64,000 nucleotides of DNA from Aminobacter sp039907765 (GCF_039907765.1 NZ_JARDJI010000007.1:124001-188000); one strand, 5' to 3'. Counted from the stretch's first letter, positions 10,605-19,532 are shown. Notes: generated from the letters alone by a model not told the origin. Numbers and translations are program-made.

Positions 10605-11447
10605 TTGGCGGAAGCATTGGAAAGCAAGGCTGCAAAGCCAGCACCGATGGACCGCCTGTGGGCGGAAAACGCCGACGAGGACCGGACGACGGACGACCCT
10701 TCACTGGTCGTCGACGTCGCCGGCTTCGAAGGGCCGCTCGACCTGCTCCTGCATCTCGCCCGCAGCCAGAGGGTCGACCTCTCGCGCATTTCGATCCTGG
10801 CTCTGGTGGAGCAGTATCTCGACTTCGTCTCCAATGCGCGGGCGCTGCGGCTCGAACTCGCCGCCGACTACCTGGTCATGGCCGCCTGGCTCGCCTTCCT
10901 CAAGTCGAAGCTCCTGATCCCCAAGCAGCCGGGCGAAGAGGGCGAAAGCGGCGAGGAACTCGCGGCGGTGCTGCAGTTCCGGCTGAAGCGTCTCGAGGCG
11001 ATGCGCGATGCGGCTGCCCGGCTCGTCAACCGCAATCGGCTCGGCCGCGACGTCTTCGCACGCGGCGCGCCCGAGATGGTCATCATCGACAAGCGCAACG
11101 AGTACTCGGCCTCGCTCTATGACCTGTTGAGCGCCTACGCCGGACAGCGGCAGCGCCAGGCGATCACCAACGTCCAGATCGCCAAGCGCGGCGTCTGGTC
11201 GCTCAAGCAGGCGCGCGAGATACTGATCCGCCTGATCGGCCAGTTCAGCGACTGGACTTCGCTCGATCATTTCCTGATCCGCTACACGACCAGCCCCGAG
11301 CAGCGGCCGACGGCGATCGCCAGTTCCTTTGCCGCGAGCCTCGAAATGGTGCGCGAGGGACATATCGAGATCCGGCAGCACGAACCTTTCGCGCCGATCT
11401 ACCTGCGCGACCGCCAGCACGCCCGCAAGACCGAAGGTGCGTCATGA
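10605..11447 (+). CDS. scpA: Segregation and condensation protein A (kleisin)
   Basis: Kleisin subunit of the SMC-ScpAB condensin that organises and segregates the chromosome. It has 280 residues with the N-terminal SMC-binding block GFEGPLDLLLHLARSQ at about 43-58 and the YLVMAAWLAFLKSKLLIP segment typical of ScpA. The start is a TTG at 10605 with AGAAGG 8 bases upstream; the first internal ATG (10647) has no clear ribosome site. Its TGA overlaps the ATG of scpB by 4 bases (ATGA), showing translational coupling of the two complex partners. Confidence 0.92.
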   Translation: MAEALESKAAKPAPMDRLWAENADEDRTTDDPSLVVDVAGFEGPLDLLLHLARSQRVDLSRISILALVEQYLDFVSNARALRLELAADYLVMAAWLAFLKSKLLIPKQPGEEGESGEELAAVLQFRLKRLEAMRDAAARLVNRNRLGRDVFARGAPEMVIIDKRNEYSASLYDLLSAYAGQRQRQAITNVQIAKRGVWSLKQAREILIRLIGQFSDWTSLDHFLIRYTTSPEQRPTAIASSFAASLEMVREGHIEIRQHEPFAPIYLRDRQHARKTEGAS

Positions 11448-12178
11448 CCGAAGGATCGAATGTCGTTCCGTTTTCCGTCGAGGACGAGGACGGCAAGGCC
11501 ATCGAGATCAACCCAGCGGCCCGGCTGCATCTGGCCGAAGCAGTCCGCATGGCGGAAGCCATCGTCTTTGCCAGCGCCGAGCCGGTGAGCGAGCGCCAGC
11601 TGGTGCAGCGCCTGCCCTTAGGTGTGGACGTGCCCGCCGCCATGGCGGAACTACAACGCATATACGAGCGGCGCGGCGTCAACCTTATCCGCGTCGCCGA
11701 TGCCTGGGCGTTCCGCACCGCCGGCGATCTCGCCTTCCTGATGAGCCGCGACACCGTGCAGCAGAAGAAGCTGTCGCGCGCAGCACTCGAGGTGCTGTCG
11801 GTGATCGCCTATCACCAGCCGGTGACGCGCGCCGAGATCGAGGATATTCGCGGCGTCGAGACCTCCAAGGGTACGCTCGACACGCTGATGGAGACGGAAT
11901 GGGTCCGGATGCGCGGCCGGCGCAAGACGCCGGGCCGGCCCGTGACCTACGGCACGACGGAAAAGTTCCTCGACCATTTCGGCCTCGAGGAGATACGCGA
12001 CCTGCCTGGCATCGAAGAGCTGAAGGGGGCGGGGTTGCTGTCGACGCGCATGCCGCCCGGCTTCTCGGTGCCGCTGCCGCCGGCCGACCCGGACCAGCTT
12101 GCCGAGGACGAGGATCCGCTGACGGACATCGATCTCGAGGAGCTTGGCCTGTTGACACCTCGTGCCACAGATGATTGA
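11444..12178 (+). CDS. scpB: Segregation and condensation protein B
   Basis: Winged-helix partner of ScpA in the SMC condensin complex. 244 residues, with two winged-helix modules; the recognisable core reads EVLSVIAYHQPVTRAEIE followed by IRGVETSKGTLDTL. The Pro/Asp-rich C-terminal tail after about residue 205 looks disordered. It starts with an ATG that overlaps the scpA stop codon. The next gene begins about 40 bases downstream, so the operon probably continues into the ABC ATPase and tat genes. Confidence 0.92.
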   Translation: MTEGSNVVPFSVEDEDGKAIEINPAARLHLAEAVRMAEAIVFASAEPVSERQLVQRLPLGVDVPAAMAELQRIYERRGVNLIRVADAWAFRTAGDLAFLMSRDTVQQKKLSRAALEVLSVIAYHQPVTRAEIEDIRGVETSKGTLDTLMETEWVRMRGRRKTPGRPVTYGTTEKFLDHFGLEEIRDLPGIEELKGAGLLSTRMPPGFSVPLPPADPDQLAEDEDPLTDIDLEELGLLTPRATDD

Positions 12179-12216
12179 CCGGCGCCGGTGAGGAACCGGC
12201 CCCGGAGGTTCATCCT

Positions 12217-13323
12217 GTGACGACCAACAAAGCCCAGGCGACAGCGGCCCGCGTGACGGCGGGCGTGACCTTTGCAGCGCGCCTGGCGTTCGAGAACATC
12301 CGCCATTCCTTCGCCAACGGGGCCGAGACGCTGCGCGGCGTGAGCCTCGCGGCCGAACCGGGCGAGGTGCTTTGCCTGCTTGGCCCCTCCGGGTCGGGCA
12401 AGACGACGCTGCTCAGGATCGCCGCCGGCATAGAGGCGCAAGGCTCGGGCAGGGTGTTGCTCAATGGCAAGGAGATCGCCGGTCCGTCCGTGTTCTTGCC
12501 GCCGGAACAACGTTCGATCGGGCTGGTGTTCCAGGATTTCGCGCTTTTCCCGCATCTGACCATCGTCGACAACGTCCGCTTCGGGCTGACGGCGCTGTCG
12601 CGCGAGGAGGGCAGGCGCGAGGCGCTTATCGCGCTGTCGCGCGTCGGGCTGGAGCACTACGCCGACAATTATCCGCATGCGCTGTCGGGCGGCGAGCAGC
12701 AACGCGTGGCGCTCGCACGCGCTCTCGCGCCGAGGCCTGCCGTGCTGCTCATGGACGAGCCGTTCTCCGGCCTCGATTCGCGGTTGAAGGATGCGGTGCG
12801 GGCCGAAACGCTCGCCATCCTGCGCGAAAGCCGCGCCACGGCCATCGTCGTCACCCACGATGCCGAGGAGGCGATGCGCATGGGCGACCGCATCGCCCTG
12901 CTCAAGGATGGCCGCCTGGTGCAGACGGGCAGGGCGGAAGACCTCTATCTTCGCCCGGAAAGCCTGTTCGTCGCCGGCTTCTTCTCGGAACTCAACGTAT
13001 TTCCGGCGCGCGTGGTCGATGGCTATGCGGACACGCCCATCGGTGAGGTCGAGACCAGCATCGCCGACGGTACCGACGTACAGGTTGCGGTGCGGCTCAA
13101 CGGCATCGATGTCAGCGAAACGACCGGCGAAACCCAGGCCCGGATCATTACCCGGCGCTATCTCGGCGTTGTGGAGTTGCTGGAACTGGCGGTGTCGGGA
13201 GCCGAGACTCCCGTGCGGGCCCGCATCCGCTGCGGCGCTTTGTCCGCCAAGGCGCGAGATATTTGGCTTTCGTTGCGGAAAGCCGACGTTCTAGTGTTTG
13301 AAACCGGCGGCGAAAAAGCCTAG
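12217..13323 (+). CDS. ABC transporter ATP-binding protein, FbpC/PotA type, orphan
   Basis: 368-residue importer-type ATPase. Walker A GPSGSGKTTLL, Q-loop FQDFALFPHLT, signature LSGGEQQRVALARAL, Walker B VLLMDEPFSGLDSR and H-loop VVTHDAEEAM are all intact, and a TOBE-like C-terminal domain follows. These features resemble ferric-iron (FbpC) or polyamine/sulfate-type ATPases. The GTG at 12217 is chosen because GGAGG lies 8 bases upstream; a TTG overlapping the scpB stop is an alternative. No permease or binding protein is nearby, so partners must be encoded elsewhere. It sits between scpB and tatA. Confidence 0.85.
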   Translation: MTTNKAQATAARVTAGVTFAARLAFENIRHSFANGAETLRGVSLAAEPGEVLCLLGPSGSGKTTLLRIAAGIEAQGSGRVLLNGKEIAGPSVFLPPEQRSIGLVFQDFALFPHLTIVDNVRFGLTALSREEGRREALIALSRVGLEHYADNYPHALSGGEQQRVALARALAPRPAVLLMDEPFSGLDSRLKDAVRAETLAILRESRATAIVVTHDAEEAMRMGDRIALLKDGRLVQTGRAEDLYLRPESLFVAGFFSELNVFPARVVDGYADTPIGEVETSIADGTDVQVAVRLNGIDVSETTGETQARIITRRYLGVVELLELAVSGAETPVRARIRCGALSAKARDIWLSLRKADVLVFETGGEKA

Positions 13324-13357
13324 ATCAATCCCAGGAAACAGTTCGAGAGAGAGTTCA

Positions 13358-13576
13358 ATGGGTTCGTTTTCAATCTGGCACTGGCTGATCGTGCTGGTCG
13401 TCGTGCTGCTGCTGTTCGGCCGCGGCAAGATTCCCGAGCTGATGGGCGACATGGCAAAGGGCATCAAGAGCTTCAAGAAGGGCATGTCGGAAGACGATTC
13501 CGACGACACCAAGACCGTCGAACACCGCGCCGACGAGACCGTGAACCCGGGCAAGGAAAAGGCCAGCAAGAGCTGA
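13358..13576 (+). CDS. tatA: Sec-independent translocase protein TatA
   Basis: Pore-forming subunit of the twin-arginine translocase. 72 residues: N-terminal membrane helix (IWHWLIVLVVVLLLFG), the FGRGKIPELMGDMAKGIKSF hinge and amphipathic helix, and an acidic tail. The ATG at 13358 is preceded by a GAGAGAG purine stretch. First gene of tatABC, followed 32 bases later by tatB. Confidence 0.95.
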   Translation: MGSFSIWHWLIVLVVVLLLFGRGKIPELMGDMAKGIKSFKKGMSEDDSDDTKTVEHRADETVNPGKEKASKS

Positions 13577-13608
13577 GCCCGTTCCGCCGTTAGCCGGACC
13601 GCATCGCC

Positions 13609-14274
13609 ATGTTTGAAATCGGCTGGACCGAAATGCTGGTGATCGCGATCGTCATGATCGTGGTCGTCGGGCCGAAGGATTTGCCACGCATGCTCCGAAC
13701 CTTCGGGCGCATGACGACCAAGGCGCGCTCCATGGCTGGCGACTTCCAGCGGCAGTTCAACGAGGCCCTGAAGGAGGCGGAACTCGACGACGTCAAGAAG
13801 TCGGTCGACGCGATCCGGGGCCTCAATCCGGCGAATGAAATCCGCAAGCAGCTCAATCCGTTCGAAAAGGCCGCGGCAGACATTCGCAGCGGCTTCGATT
13901 CGGCGATGAAGCCGACACCGGCGGAGATCGCCGAAGCGGCGGCGGCCGACGCGGCTGCCCGGCCGGCCGAGCCGCTCAAGGCAGGTGCAACCGCGATGCC
14001 GGGCGTTGCCGGTCCGGAGGCGATGCCGACGTCGCCACCGGCGTTCCCGGCAGCGGAGACCAGGTCGACCCCGGCGCCAGCAGCCGCAGCGCCGACTGCA
14101 GCCGAAACGGCCAAGCCCAAGGCAGCAGCCGAGGCAAAGCCCGCTTCCAAGGCCAAGGCCGCCGCCAAGACCGCTGCGCCGAAGACCAGTGCGGCCAAGG
14201 CCGCCGGTGGACCCCAGACCGGGCCGGCCAAGGCCGCGCCCAAAAAGACGACCAAGGCAGGAAAATCCTCGTGA
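13609..14274 (+). CDS. tatB: Sec-independent translocase protein TatB
   Basis: Receptor-complex subunit of the Tat translocase. 221 residues: N-terminal membrane helix (FEIGWTEMLVIAIVMIVVVG) with the conserved Glu, the GPKDLPRMLRTFGRM hinge, an amphipathic helix, and a long Ala/Pro/Lys-rich tail that is low complexity and longer than in E. coli TatB, as is common in Rhizobiales. The TGA overlaps the GTG start of tatC, giving tight coupling. Confidence 0.94.
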   Translation: MFEIGWTEMLVIAIVMIVVVGPKDLPRMLRTFGRMTTKARSMAGDFQRQFNEALKEAELDDVKKSVDAIRGLNPANEIRKQLNPFEKAAADIRSGFDSAMKPTPAEIAEAAAADAAARPAEPLKAGATAMPGVAGPEAMPTSPPAFPAAETRSTPAPAAAAPTAAETAKPKAAAEAKPASKAKAAAKTAAPKTSAAKAAGGPQTGPAKAAPKKTTKAGKSS

Positions 14275-15158
14275 GCGCCGAAGACGACGAGATCGACAAG
14301 TCATCGGCGCCGCTGATCGAGCACCTGATCGAACTCAGGACGCGGCTGATTTGGTCCATCGGCGGCTTCTTCGGGGCCTTCCTGGTCTGCTTCTTCTTCG
14401 CCAAGCAGCTGTTCAACCTGCTCGTCATCCCGTTCAAGTGGGCGACGCAGTGGGCCGGTCTCGATCCGCAGAAGGTCGAGCTGATCTACACGGCGCCGCA
14501 GGAATTCTTCTTCACCCAGATCAAGCTTGCCATGTTCGGCGGCCTGGTGATCGCTTTCCCGCTGATCGCCTCGCAGATCTACAAGTTCGTGGCGCCTGGC
14601 CTGTACAAGAACGAGCGCTCCGCCTTCCTGCCGTTCCTCGTCGCATCGCCGATCCTGTTCCTGATGGGCGGGGCGCTGGTCTATTTCTTCTTCACGCCCA
14701 TGGTGATGTGGTTCTTCCTCGCCATGCAGCAGACCGGCGGCGAGGGTGAGGTGCAGATCTCGCTGCTGCCAAAGGTGTCGGAATATCTCAGCCTCATCAT
14801 GACGCTGATCTTCTCCTTCGGCCTGGTGTTCCAGCTGCCGGTGGTGACGACGCTGATGGCGCGTGTCGGCCTGGTGACCTCGCAGGGGCTGGCCGAGAAG
14901 CGCAAGTGGGCGATCGTGATCGCCTTCGTGGTGGCGGCCGTGCTCACCCCGCCCGATCCCGTCAGCCAGATCGGCCTTGCCCTTCCCACGATCCTTCTTT
15001 ACGAGATTTCCATCTGGACCGCCCGGATGATCGAAAGGAAGCGCGAGCAGGAGCGCCTGGCAGGCGAAACGCAGAGCGAGGACGACAACCCCGCCGAGCA
15101 GACGCATGCAGCATCGACTTCCCTCGAAGGCACAGGCAGCGCCGACAAGGCCGGCTGA
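14271..15158 (+). CDS. tatC: Sec-independent translocase protein TatC
   Basis: Polytopic six-helix subunit of the Tat translocase that recognises the twin-arginine signal peptide together with TatB. 295 residues. The N-terminal block LIEHLIELRTRLIWS and the APQEFFFTQIKLAMFGGLV segment are diagnostic. It starts with a GTG that overlaps the tatB stop codon by 4 bases. The hydrophilic C-terminal tail (about 35 residues, Glu/Ala rich) is probably cytoplasmic. serS follows 58 bases downstream. Confidence 0.95.
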   Translation: MSAEDDEIDKSSAPLIEHLIELRTRLIWSIGGFFGAFLVCFFFAKQLFNLLVIPFKWATQWAGLDPQKVELIYTAPQEFFFTQIKLAMFGGLVIAFPLIASQIYKFVAPGLYKNERSAFLPFLVASPILFLMGGALVYFFFTPMVMWFFLAMQQTGGEGEVQISLLPKVSEYLSLIMTLIFSFGLVFQLPVVTTLMARVGLVTSQGLAEKRKWAIVIAFVVAAVLTPPDPVSQIGLALPTILLYEISIWTARMIERKREQERLAGETQSEDDNPAEQTHAASTSLEGTGSADKAG

Positions 15159-15216
15159 CAGCCCGATCCGCCGTCGCGGTCGTTTCGATAAACCACCGCG
15201 ACCGGAAACCTTTTAA

Positions 15217-16542
15217 ATGCTTGATATCAAATGGATTCGCGAGAACCCTGAAGCTCTTGTCGAGGCGCTGGCCAAGCGCGGACAATCGGCGGAGGCGGCA
15301 CGGTCGACGGTCGACGACCTGATCGCGAAGGACGAGGCGCGCCGCGCCCACGTGTCCAGCCTGCAGGAGGCCCAGGAGCGCCGCAACGCCGCTTCGAAGG
15401 AAATCGGCAATGCGATGCGCAATGGTGATTCCGCCCTGGCCGAGACGCTGAAGGCCGAAGTGGCCGAGATCAAGGGCTTCATCCAGGACGGCGAGGGCCG
15501 CGAGCGCCAGCTCGACAAGGCGCTCGACGATGCGCTGGCGGTCATTCCCAATATGCCGCTCGCAGAGGTTCCCGTCGGCAAGGACGAGAACGACAATGTC
15601 GAGCTGCGCAAGGTCGGCCAAGTTCTGCCCCGCCCGAACTGGGTGAAGGAGCATTTCGAGATCGGCGAGGCCCTCGGCTTGATGGATTTCGAGCGTGCCG
15701 CCAAGCTTTCCGGCTCGCGCTTCACCGTGCTGAAGGGGCAGCTCGCGCGCCTCGAACGCGCACTCGGCCAGTTCATGCTCGACCTGCACACCTCCGAGCA
15801 CGGCTACACCGAGGTGCAGCCGCCGCTTCTGGTGCGCGACGAGGTGCTTTTCGGCACCAACCAGCTGCCGAAGTTCGAGGAAGACCTGTTCTTCACCCCG
15901 CACGGCGACGCCCGTCTGGGACTGATCCCCACCGCGGAGGTGCCGCTGACCAACCTGGTGCGCGAGGAGATCCTCGACAACGACAGGCTGCCGTTGCGGC
16001 TGACCGCGCTGACGCCTTGCTTCCGTTCGGAGGCGGGCTCGGCCGGCCGCGACACGCGCGGCATGCTGCGCCAGCACCAGTTCTACAAGGTCGAGCTGGT
16101 GTCCATCACCGACGCGGAGAGCTCGCTGGCCGAGCACGAGCGCATGACGGCCTGCGCCGAAGAGGTGCTGAAGCGTCTCGGCCTGCCGTTCCGCACCGTG
16201 GTGCTGTGCACCGGCGACATGGGCTTCGGCGCGCGCAAGACGCACGACATCGAGGTCTGGCTGCCCGGGCAGAACACCTATCGCGAGATTTCGTCCTGCT
16301 CGGTCTGCGGCGACTTCCAGGCCCGCCGCATGGACGCTCGCTACCGTCCCGCGGACCCTTCGACAGGCTCGGGGCAGGGGAAGGGCACGCGCTTCGTCCA
16401 CACCCTCAACGGTTCGGGCGTGGCCGTCGGCCGTGCGCTTATCGCCGTGCTGGAGAACTACCAGAACGAGGACGGCAGTGTAACGATTCCTGAAGTGCTG
16501 CGGCCCTACATGGGTGGCCTGGCCAAGATCGAAAAGAACTGA
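15217..16542 (+). CDS. serS: Seryl-tRNA synthetase with a short repeat-derived insertion
   Basis: Class II aminoacyl-tRNA synthetase, 441 residues, with an N-terminal antiparallel coiled-coil tRNA-binding arm (about 28-105) and the catalytic core. Motif 2 reads CFRSEAGSAGRDTRGMLR; motif 3 is NGSGVAVGRALIAVLENYQN. Between ARRMDARYRP and TRFVHTLNG, where relatives have a short charged loop, this protein carries DPSTGSGQG (residues 380-388). That stretch is encoded by a CCTTCGACAGGCTC-type element resembling a dispersed genomic repeat, read through in frame. The enzyme should still work because the loop lies outside the motifs. Confidence 0.94.
   Translation: MLDIKWIRENPEALVEALAKRGQSAEAARSTVDDLIAKDEARRAHVSSLQEAQERRNAASKEIGNAMRNGDSALAETLKAEVAEIKGFIQDGEGRERQLDKALDDALAVIPNMPLAEVPVGKDENDNVELRKVGQVLPRPNWVKEHFEIGEALGLMDFERAAKLSGSRFTVLKGQLARLERALGQFMLDLHTSEHGYTEVQPPLLVRDEVLFGTNQLPKFEEDLFFTPHGDARLGLIPTAEVPLTNLVREEILDNDRLPLRLTALTPCFRSEAGSAGRDTRGMLRQHQFYKVELVSITDAESSLAEHERMTACAEEVLKRLGLPFRTVVLCTGDMGFGARKTHDIEVWLPGQNTYREISSCSVCGDFQARRMDARYRPADPSTGSGQGKGTRFVHTLNGSGVAVGRALIAVLENYQNEDGSVTIPEVLRPYMGGLAKIEKN
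16355..16378. repeat. Short dispersed-type repeat inserted in frame in serS
   Basis: The segment ACCCTTCGACAGGCTCGGGG plus CAGG matches a kind of short repeat (CCTTCGACA-GCTCAGG type) that I recall as commonly dispersed between genes in proteobacterial genomes. Here it is inside a coding region and encodes DPSTGSGQ. Only one copy was noticed in the window, so its repeat status rests on recall. Confidence 0.5.
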
Positions 16543-16543
16543 C

Positions 16544-17302
16544 ATGCGCATTCTGCTGACCAACGACGACGGCATTCACGCCGAGGGACTGGCCGTCCTC
16601 GAGCGCATTGCCCGGCAGCTGTCGGACGACGTGTGGGTGGTGGCACCCGAGACCGACCAGTCCGGCTATGCGCACTCGCTGTCGATCTCGGAGCCGCTCA
16701 GGCTGCGCAAGATCAGCGACAGGCACTATGCGGTGAATGGCACGCCGACCGACTGCGTCATCATGGGCGCGCGCAGGATCCTTCCCGAGCCCCCGGACCT
16801 GATCCTGTCGGGGATCAATTCGGGCCTCAACGTCGCCGACGACGTCACCTATTCGGGCACCGTGGCGGGCGCCATGGAAGGCGCGCTGATCGGCATCCGC
16901 TCGATCGCCCTGAGCCAGGCCTATGTCTACGAGAACGAGGAGCGGATCGTGCCCTACGAGACGGCCGAGGCGCTGGCGCCGGCGCTGCTGAGGAAGCTGA
17001 TCGCGACCGAGTTGCCGATCGGCGTCCTGCTCAATGTCAACTTCCCCAACTGCCCGCCGGACGAGGTGACGGGTCCCGTCGTCGCCAGCCAGGGCAAGCT
17101 CGCCTACGGCATCTGGGTCGAGGAGCGCCGCGACGGCCGCAGCCTGCCTTACTACTGGCTGCGCTTCGGCCGCGACGAGCCGGAGGTGAAGCCGGGAACG
17201 GACCTGCACGCGGTGCGCAACAAGCAGATTTCGGTCACGCCGCTGAAGCTCGACATGACCGCCCACGAACTGCGCGACCAACTGGCCAAGGCAATCGCAT
17301 GA
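16544..17302 (+). CDS. surE: 5'/3'-nucleotidase SurE
   Basis: Metal-dependent nucleoside monophosphate phosphatase (survival protein SurE family), 252 residues. The N-terminal metal site ILLTNDDG (D8, D9) and the loop SGINSGLNVADDVTYSGTV with the family Asn/Ser ligands are intact; GTPTDCV is also typical. Start is the ATG one base after the serS stop codon, giving the canonical MRILLTNDDG. Its TGA overlaps the ATG of pcm. The serS-surE-pcm-nlpD order is a well-known stress and repair cluster in proteobacteria. Confidence 0.94.
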   Translation: MRILLTNDDGIHAEGLAVLERIARQLSDDVWVVAPETDQSGYAHSLSISEPLRLRKISDRHYAVNGTPTDCVIMGARRILPEPPDLILSGINSGLNVADDVTYSGTVAGAMEGALIGIRSIALSQAYVYENEERIVPYETAEALAPALLRKLIATELPIGVLLNVNFPNCPPDEVTGPVVASQGKLAYGIWVEERRDGRSLPYYWLRFGRDEPEVKPGTDLHAVRNKQISVTPLKLDMTAHELRDQLAKAIA

Positions 17303-17952
17303 ACATCATGTCGGACGACCGTGAAGGCTTTGCCGCTTTTCTGCTGCGGCTGCGCGGGCGCGGCGTCGTTCCGAAGAACCTGATCGCCGCCTTCGAGGCG
17401 ACGCCGCGGCGCGAATTCGTCGGCGGCCAGTTCCACCACCTCGCCTGGTCGGACCGCATGCTGCCGATCGAGTGCGGCGAGGCGATCGAAGGCGCCGACA
17501 TCCAGGCGGCGATCATTTCGGCCCTGAACATCGAGGCCGGCGACCGGGTGCTGGAGGTGGGCACGGGCTCGGGCTACACCGCCGCGGTCATGGCTCGCCT
17601 GGCTGCGCGCGTCATCACCGTCGACCGCTTCAAGACCCTGGCCGAGCAGGCGCGCCAGCGATTCGAGGCGCTCGGGATCACCAATGCCATGGTGCGGCAG
17701 GCGGACGGATCCGCCGGCTTGCCGGGCGAGGGGCCGTTCGACCGCATCGTGGTGTGGGCGGCCTTCGACAGCTATCCGCGCATGTTCGTCGACCAGCTCT
17801 CCAGCGGCGGCATCATGATCGCGCCGATCGGTCCCGAGGAGGGCGAGCAGGTGGTCTGCAAGCTCACCAAGATCGGCAGCCGGTTCGAGCGCGAGGATCT
17901 CGGCGTCGTGCGCCTGCAGCCGCTGGCAAAGGGCGTCGCCGCCGTCATCTGA
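17299..17952 (+). CDS. pcm: Protein-L-isoaspartate O-methyltransferase
   Basis: S-adenosylmethionine-dependent repair enzyme that methylates isoaspartyl residues in damaged proteins. 217 residues. SAM motif I reads VLEVGTGSGYTAAVMA; the family substrate block PRREFV (about residue 36) and the GGIMIAPIGP stretch are present. The start ATG overlaps the surE stop (ATGA). The NlpD-like lipoprotein follows after about 160 bases. Confidence 0.93.
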   Translation: MNIMSDDREGFAAFLLRLRGRGVVPKNLIAAFEATPRREFVGGQFHHLAWSDRMLPIECGEAIEGADIQAAIISALNIEAGDRVLEVGTGSGYTAAVMARLAARVITVDRFKTLAEQARQRFEALGITNAMVRQADGSAGLPGEGPFDRIVVWAAFDSYPRMFVDQLSSGGIMIAPIGPEEGEQVVCKLTKIGSRFEREDLGVVRLQPLAKGVAAVI

Positions 17953-18115
17953 CCACGCACTGCCGGGTCTTTCGGCGCCGATCTCCAGTGGCCGTAACCT
18001 TCCCTGCCGAAGCGTAAAAAATGCCGAGCGTTTATTTGTTTCGCTTAACCGACCGGTAACATTAACGCGCTTTAATCATACCCAGTTGGTATCGGGTAAA
18101 GCGCGGGTCATAGCG

Positions 18116-19432
18116 ATGCGTTTCAGTATCTTGAAGGCGAATGGACGCTCTCTGGCGCGCAATGGCGCCGTTCTGCTGTTGGCTGGCGTCGCAGCCGGTT
18201 GCAGTTCCAGTGTTGCGCGATTTGGTGGCAGTGGCGTCGATGACTTGTTCACCGCCTCGACCTCGAACCAGCGCGAGATCATCAACCAGCAGCCGCAGCC
18301 CTATCCCGGCGACACCCAGGCGGCTCCGCTCGTGGCCAGCAACAGCGGGTCGGTCGGTCGCAGCAGCCTGCAGCCGGTTTCCTCGCAACCGCTGCCGGCA
18401 CCGGTAGCCGCAGCTCCAGCTCCGGCGCTCGCCCCCGCGACGAGAACGGCCCAGGCGCCCGCGCTCGCTCCTGCCATGGACCGCACCGCGACGGCCGCCG
18501 TCAGCCAGCCGGCGCAGCCCAAGCTCGCCCAGGCCGAACAGAACGTTCTCAAGGTCCCGGGGCAGGCGACCAAGAAGCCGCTGCCGAACAACCAGCAGCC
18601 GCTGTCGACCGACAAGGTGGCGGTGCTGCCGCAGCAGCCCAAGACCAAAGAAGGCAACACGGTTGCCAAGCTCGACGCCTCGACCGGCAAGAGTTCCGGT
18701 TCGACGGGTGCCGGCGGCTACACGGTGGTCGAAGGCGATTCGCTCAACCGGATCGCGATGAAGCTCGGAGTGACCACGGCCGCCCTCAAGGAGGCCAACG
18801 GCCTTACCGATGGACGCATCCGCATCGGCCAGACGCTGAAGGTGCCCGGCGCGAATGCGACGACCCAGGTCGCCAAGGCTGCGCCTGCGGCGGTCGATCC
18901 GGTGGTGACCAGCACGCCGGCGCCGGCCAAGCCGGCTGTCGCGGCAGCCAAGCCCGCGGTCGCCGAGCAGCCGACGGTTGCCGCCTACACGCCGCCGAAG
19001 AGCGACAAGCCGGCCACGCAGGCGGAAGAATCCACCGATGCGGCGCCGAGCGCCACCGGCATCTCGCGCATGCGCTGGCCGGTTCGCGGCCGCGTCGTGT
19101 CCAACTACGGCAAGGGTGGCGGCAAGGAGGGTGACGGCATCGACATCTCCGTTCCGGAAGGCACGCCGGTCAAGGCGGCCGAGAACGGCGTCGTCATCTA
19201 TGCCGGCGACGGCCTCAAGGAGTTTGGCAACACCGTCCTGGTGCGCCATGAGAACGGACTGGTCACCGTCTACGGCAATGCCAGCGAGCTCAAGGTGCAG
19301 CGCGGCCAGAAGGTCAAGCGTGGCGAAGAGATCGCGCTGTCGGGCATGACCGGCAACGCGAGTGCCCCGAAGCTGCATTTCGAGGTGCGCAAGAACTCCG
19401 CTCCGGTCGATCCGACGACCTATCTCGAATAG
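18116..19432 (+). CDS. nlpD: NlpD-like lipoprotein: LysM plus catalytically degenerate LytM (M23)
   Basis: 438-residue envelope lipoprotein. A signal with lipobox LAGVAAGC precedes a long Pro/Ala/Gln-rich linker, a LysM domain (about 201-245, GGYTVVEGDSLNRIA) and a C-terminal M23/LytM domain (about 320-435). The zinc site is broken: the HxGxD motif reads GDGID, so the His is replaced by Gly, and the HxH motif reads KLHFEV, with Lys for the first His. E. coli NlpD, an activator of murein amidases, has the same kind of degeneration, so an activator role is likelier than direct hydrolysis. Position after surE-pcm fits nlpD. Start ATG at 18116; an upstream TTG has no support. Confidence 0.88.
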   Translation: MRFSILKANGRSLARNGAVLLLAGVAAGCSSSVARFGGSGVDDLFTASTSNQREIINQQPQPYPGDTQAAPLVASNSGSVGRSSLQPVSSQPLPAPVAAAPAPALAPATRTAQAPALAPAMDRTATAAVSQPAQPKLAQAEQNVLKVPGQATKKPLPNNQQPLSTDKVAVLPQQPKTKEGNTVAKLDASTGKSSGSTGAGGYTVVEGDSLNRIAMKLGVTTAALKEANGLTDGRIRIGQTLKVPGANATTQVAKAAPAAVDPVVTSTPAPAKPAVAAAKPAVAEQPTVAAYTPPKSDKPATQAEESTDAAPSATGISRMRWPVRGRVVSNYGKGGGKEGDGIDISVPEGTPVKAAENGVVIYAGDGLKEFGNTVLVRHENGLVTVYGNASELKVQRGQKVKRGEEIALSGMTGNASAPKLHFEVRKNSAPVDPTTYLE

Positions 19433-19500
19433 GCGCGGCCGCAGCCGAGGCCGGGTATCGAAGCCCCGGCTCGAGCGGCTCCCGGAATTTCCGACCATCG

Positions 19501-19526
19501 ACGCCCGTCCCGCAAGGGGCGGGCGT
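19501..19526. terminator. Hairpin between convergent genes
   Basis: An 11-bp stem ACGCCCGTCCC/GGGGCGGGCGT with one T-G wobble and a GCAA tetraloop lies between the nlpD-like gene and the convergent ATPase gene. There is no clean T tract on either side, so it may rely on hairpin strength or act as an mRNA 3' stabiliser. Confidence 0.55.
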
Positions 19527-19532
19527 TCGCAT

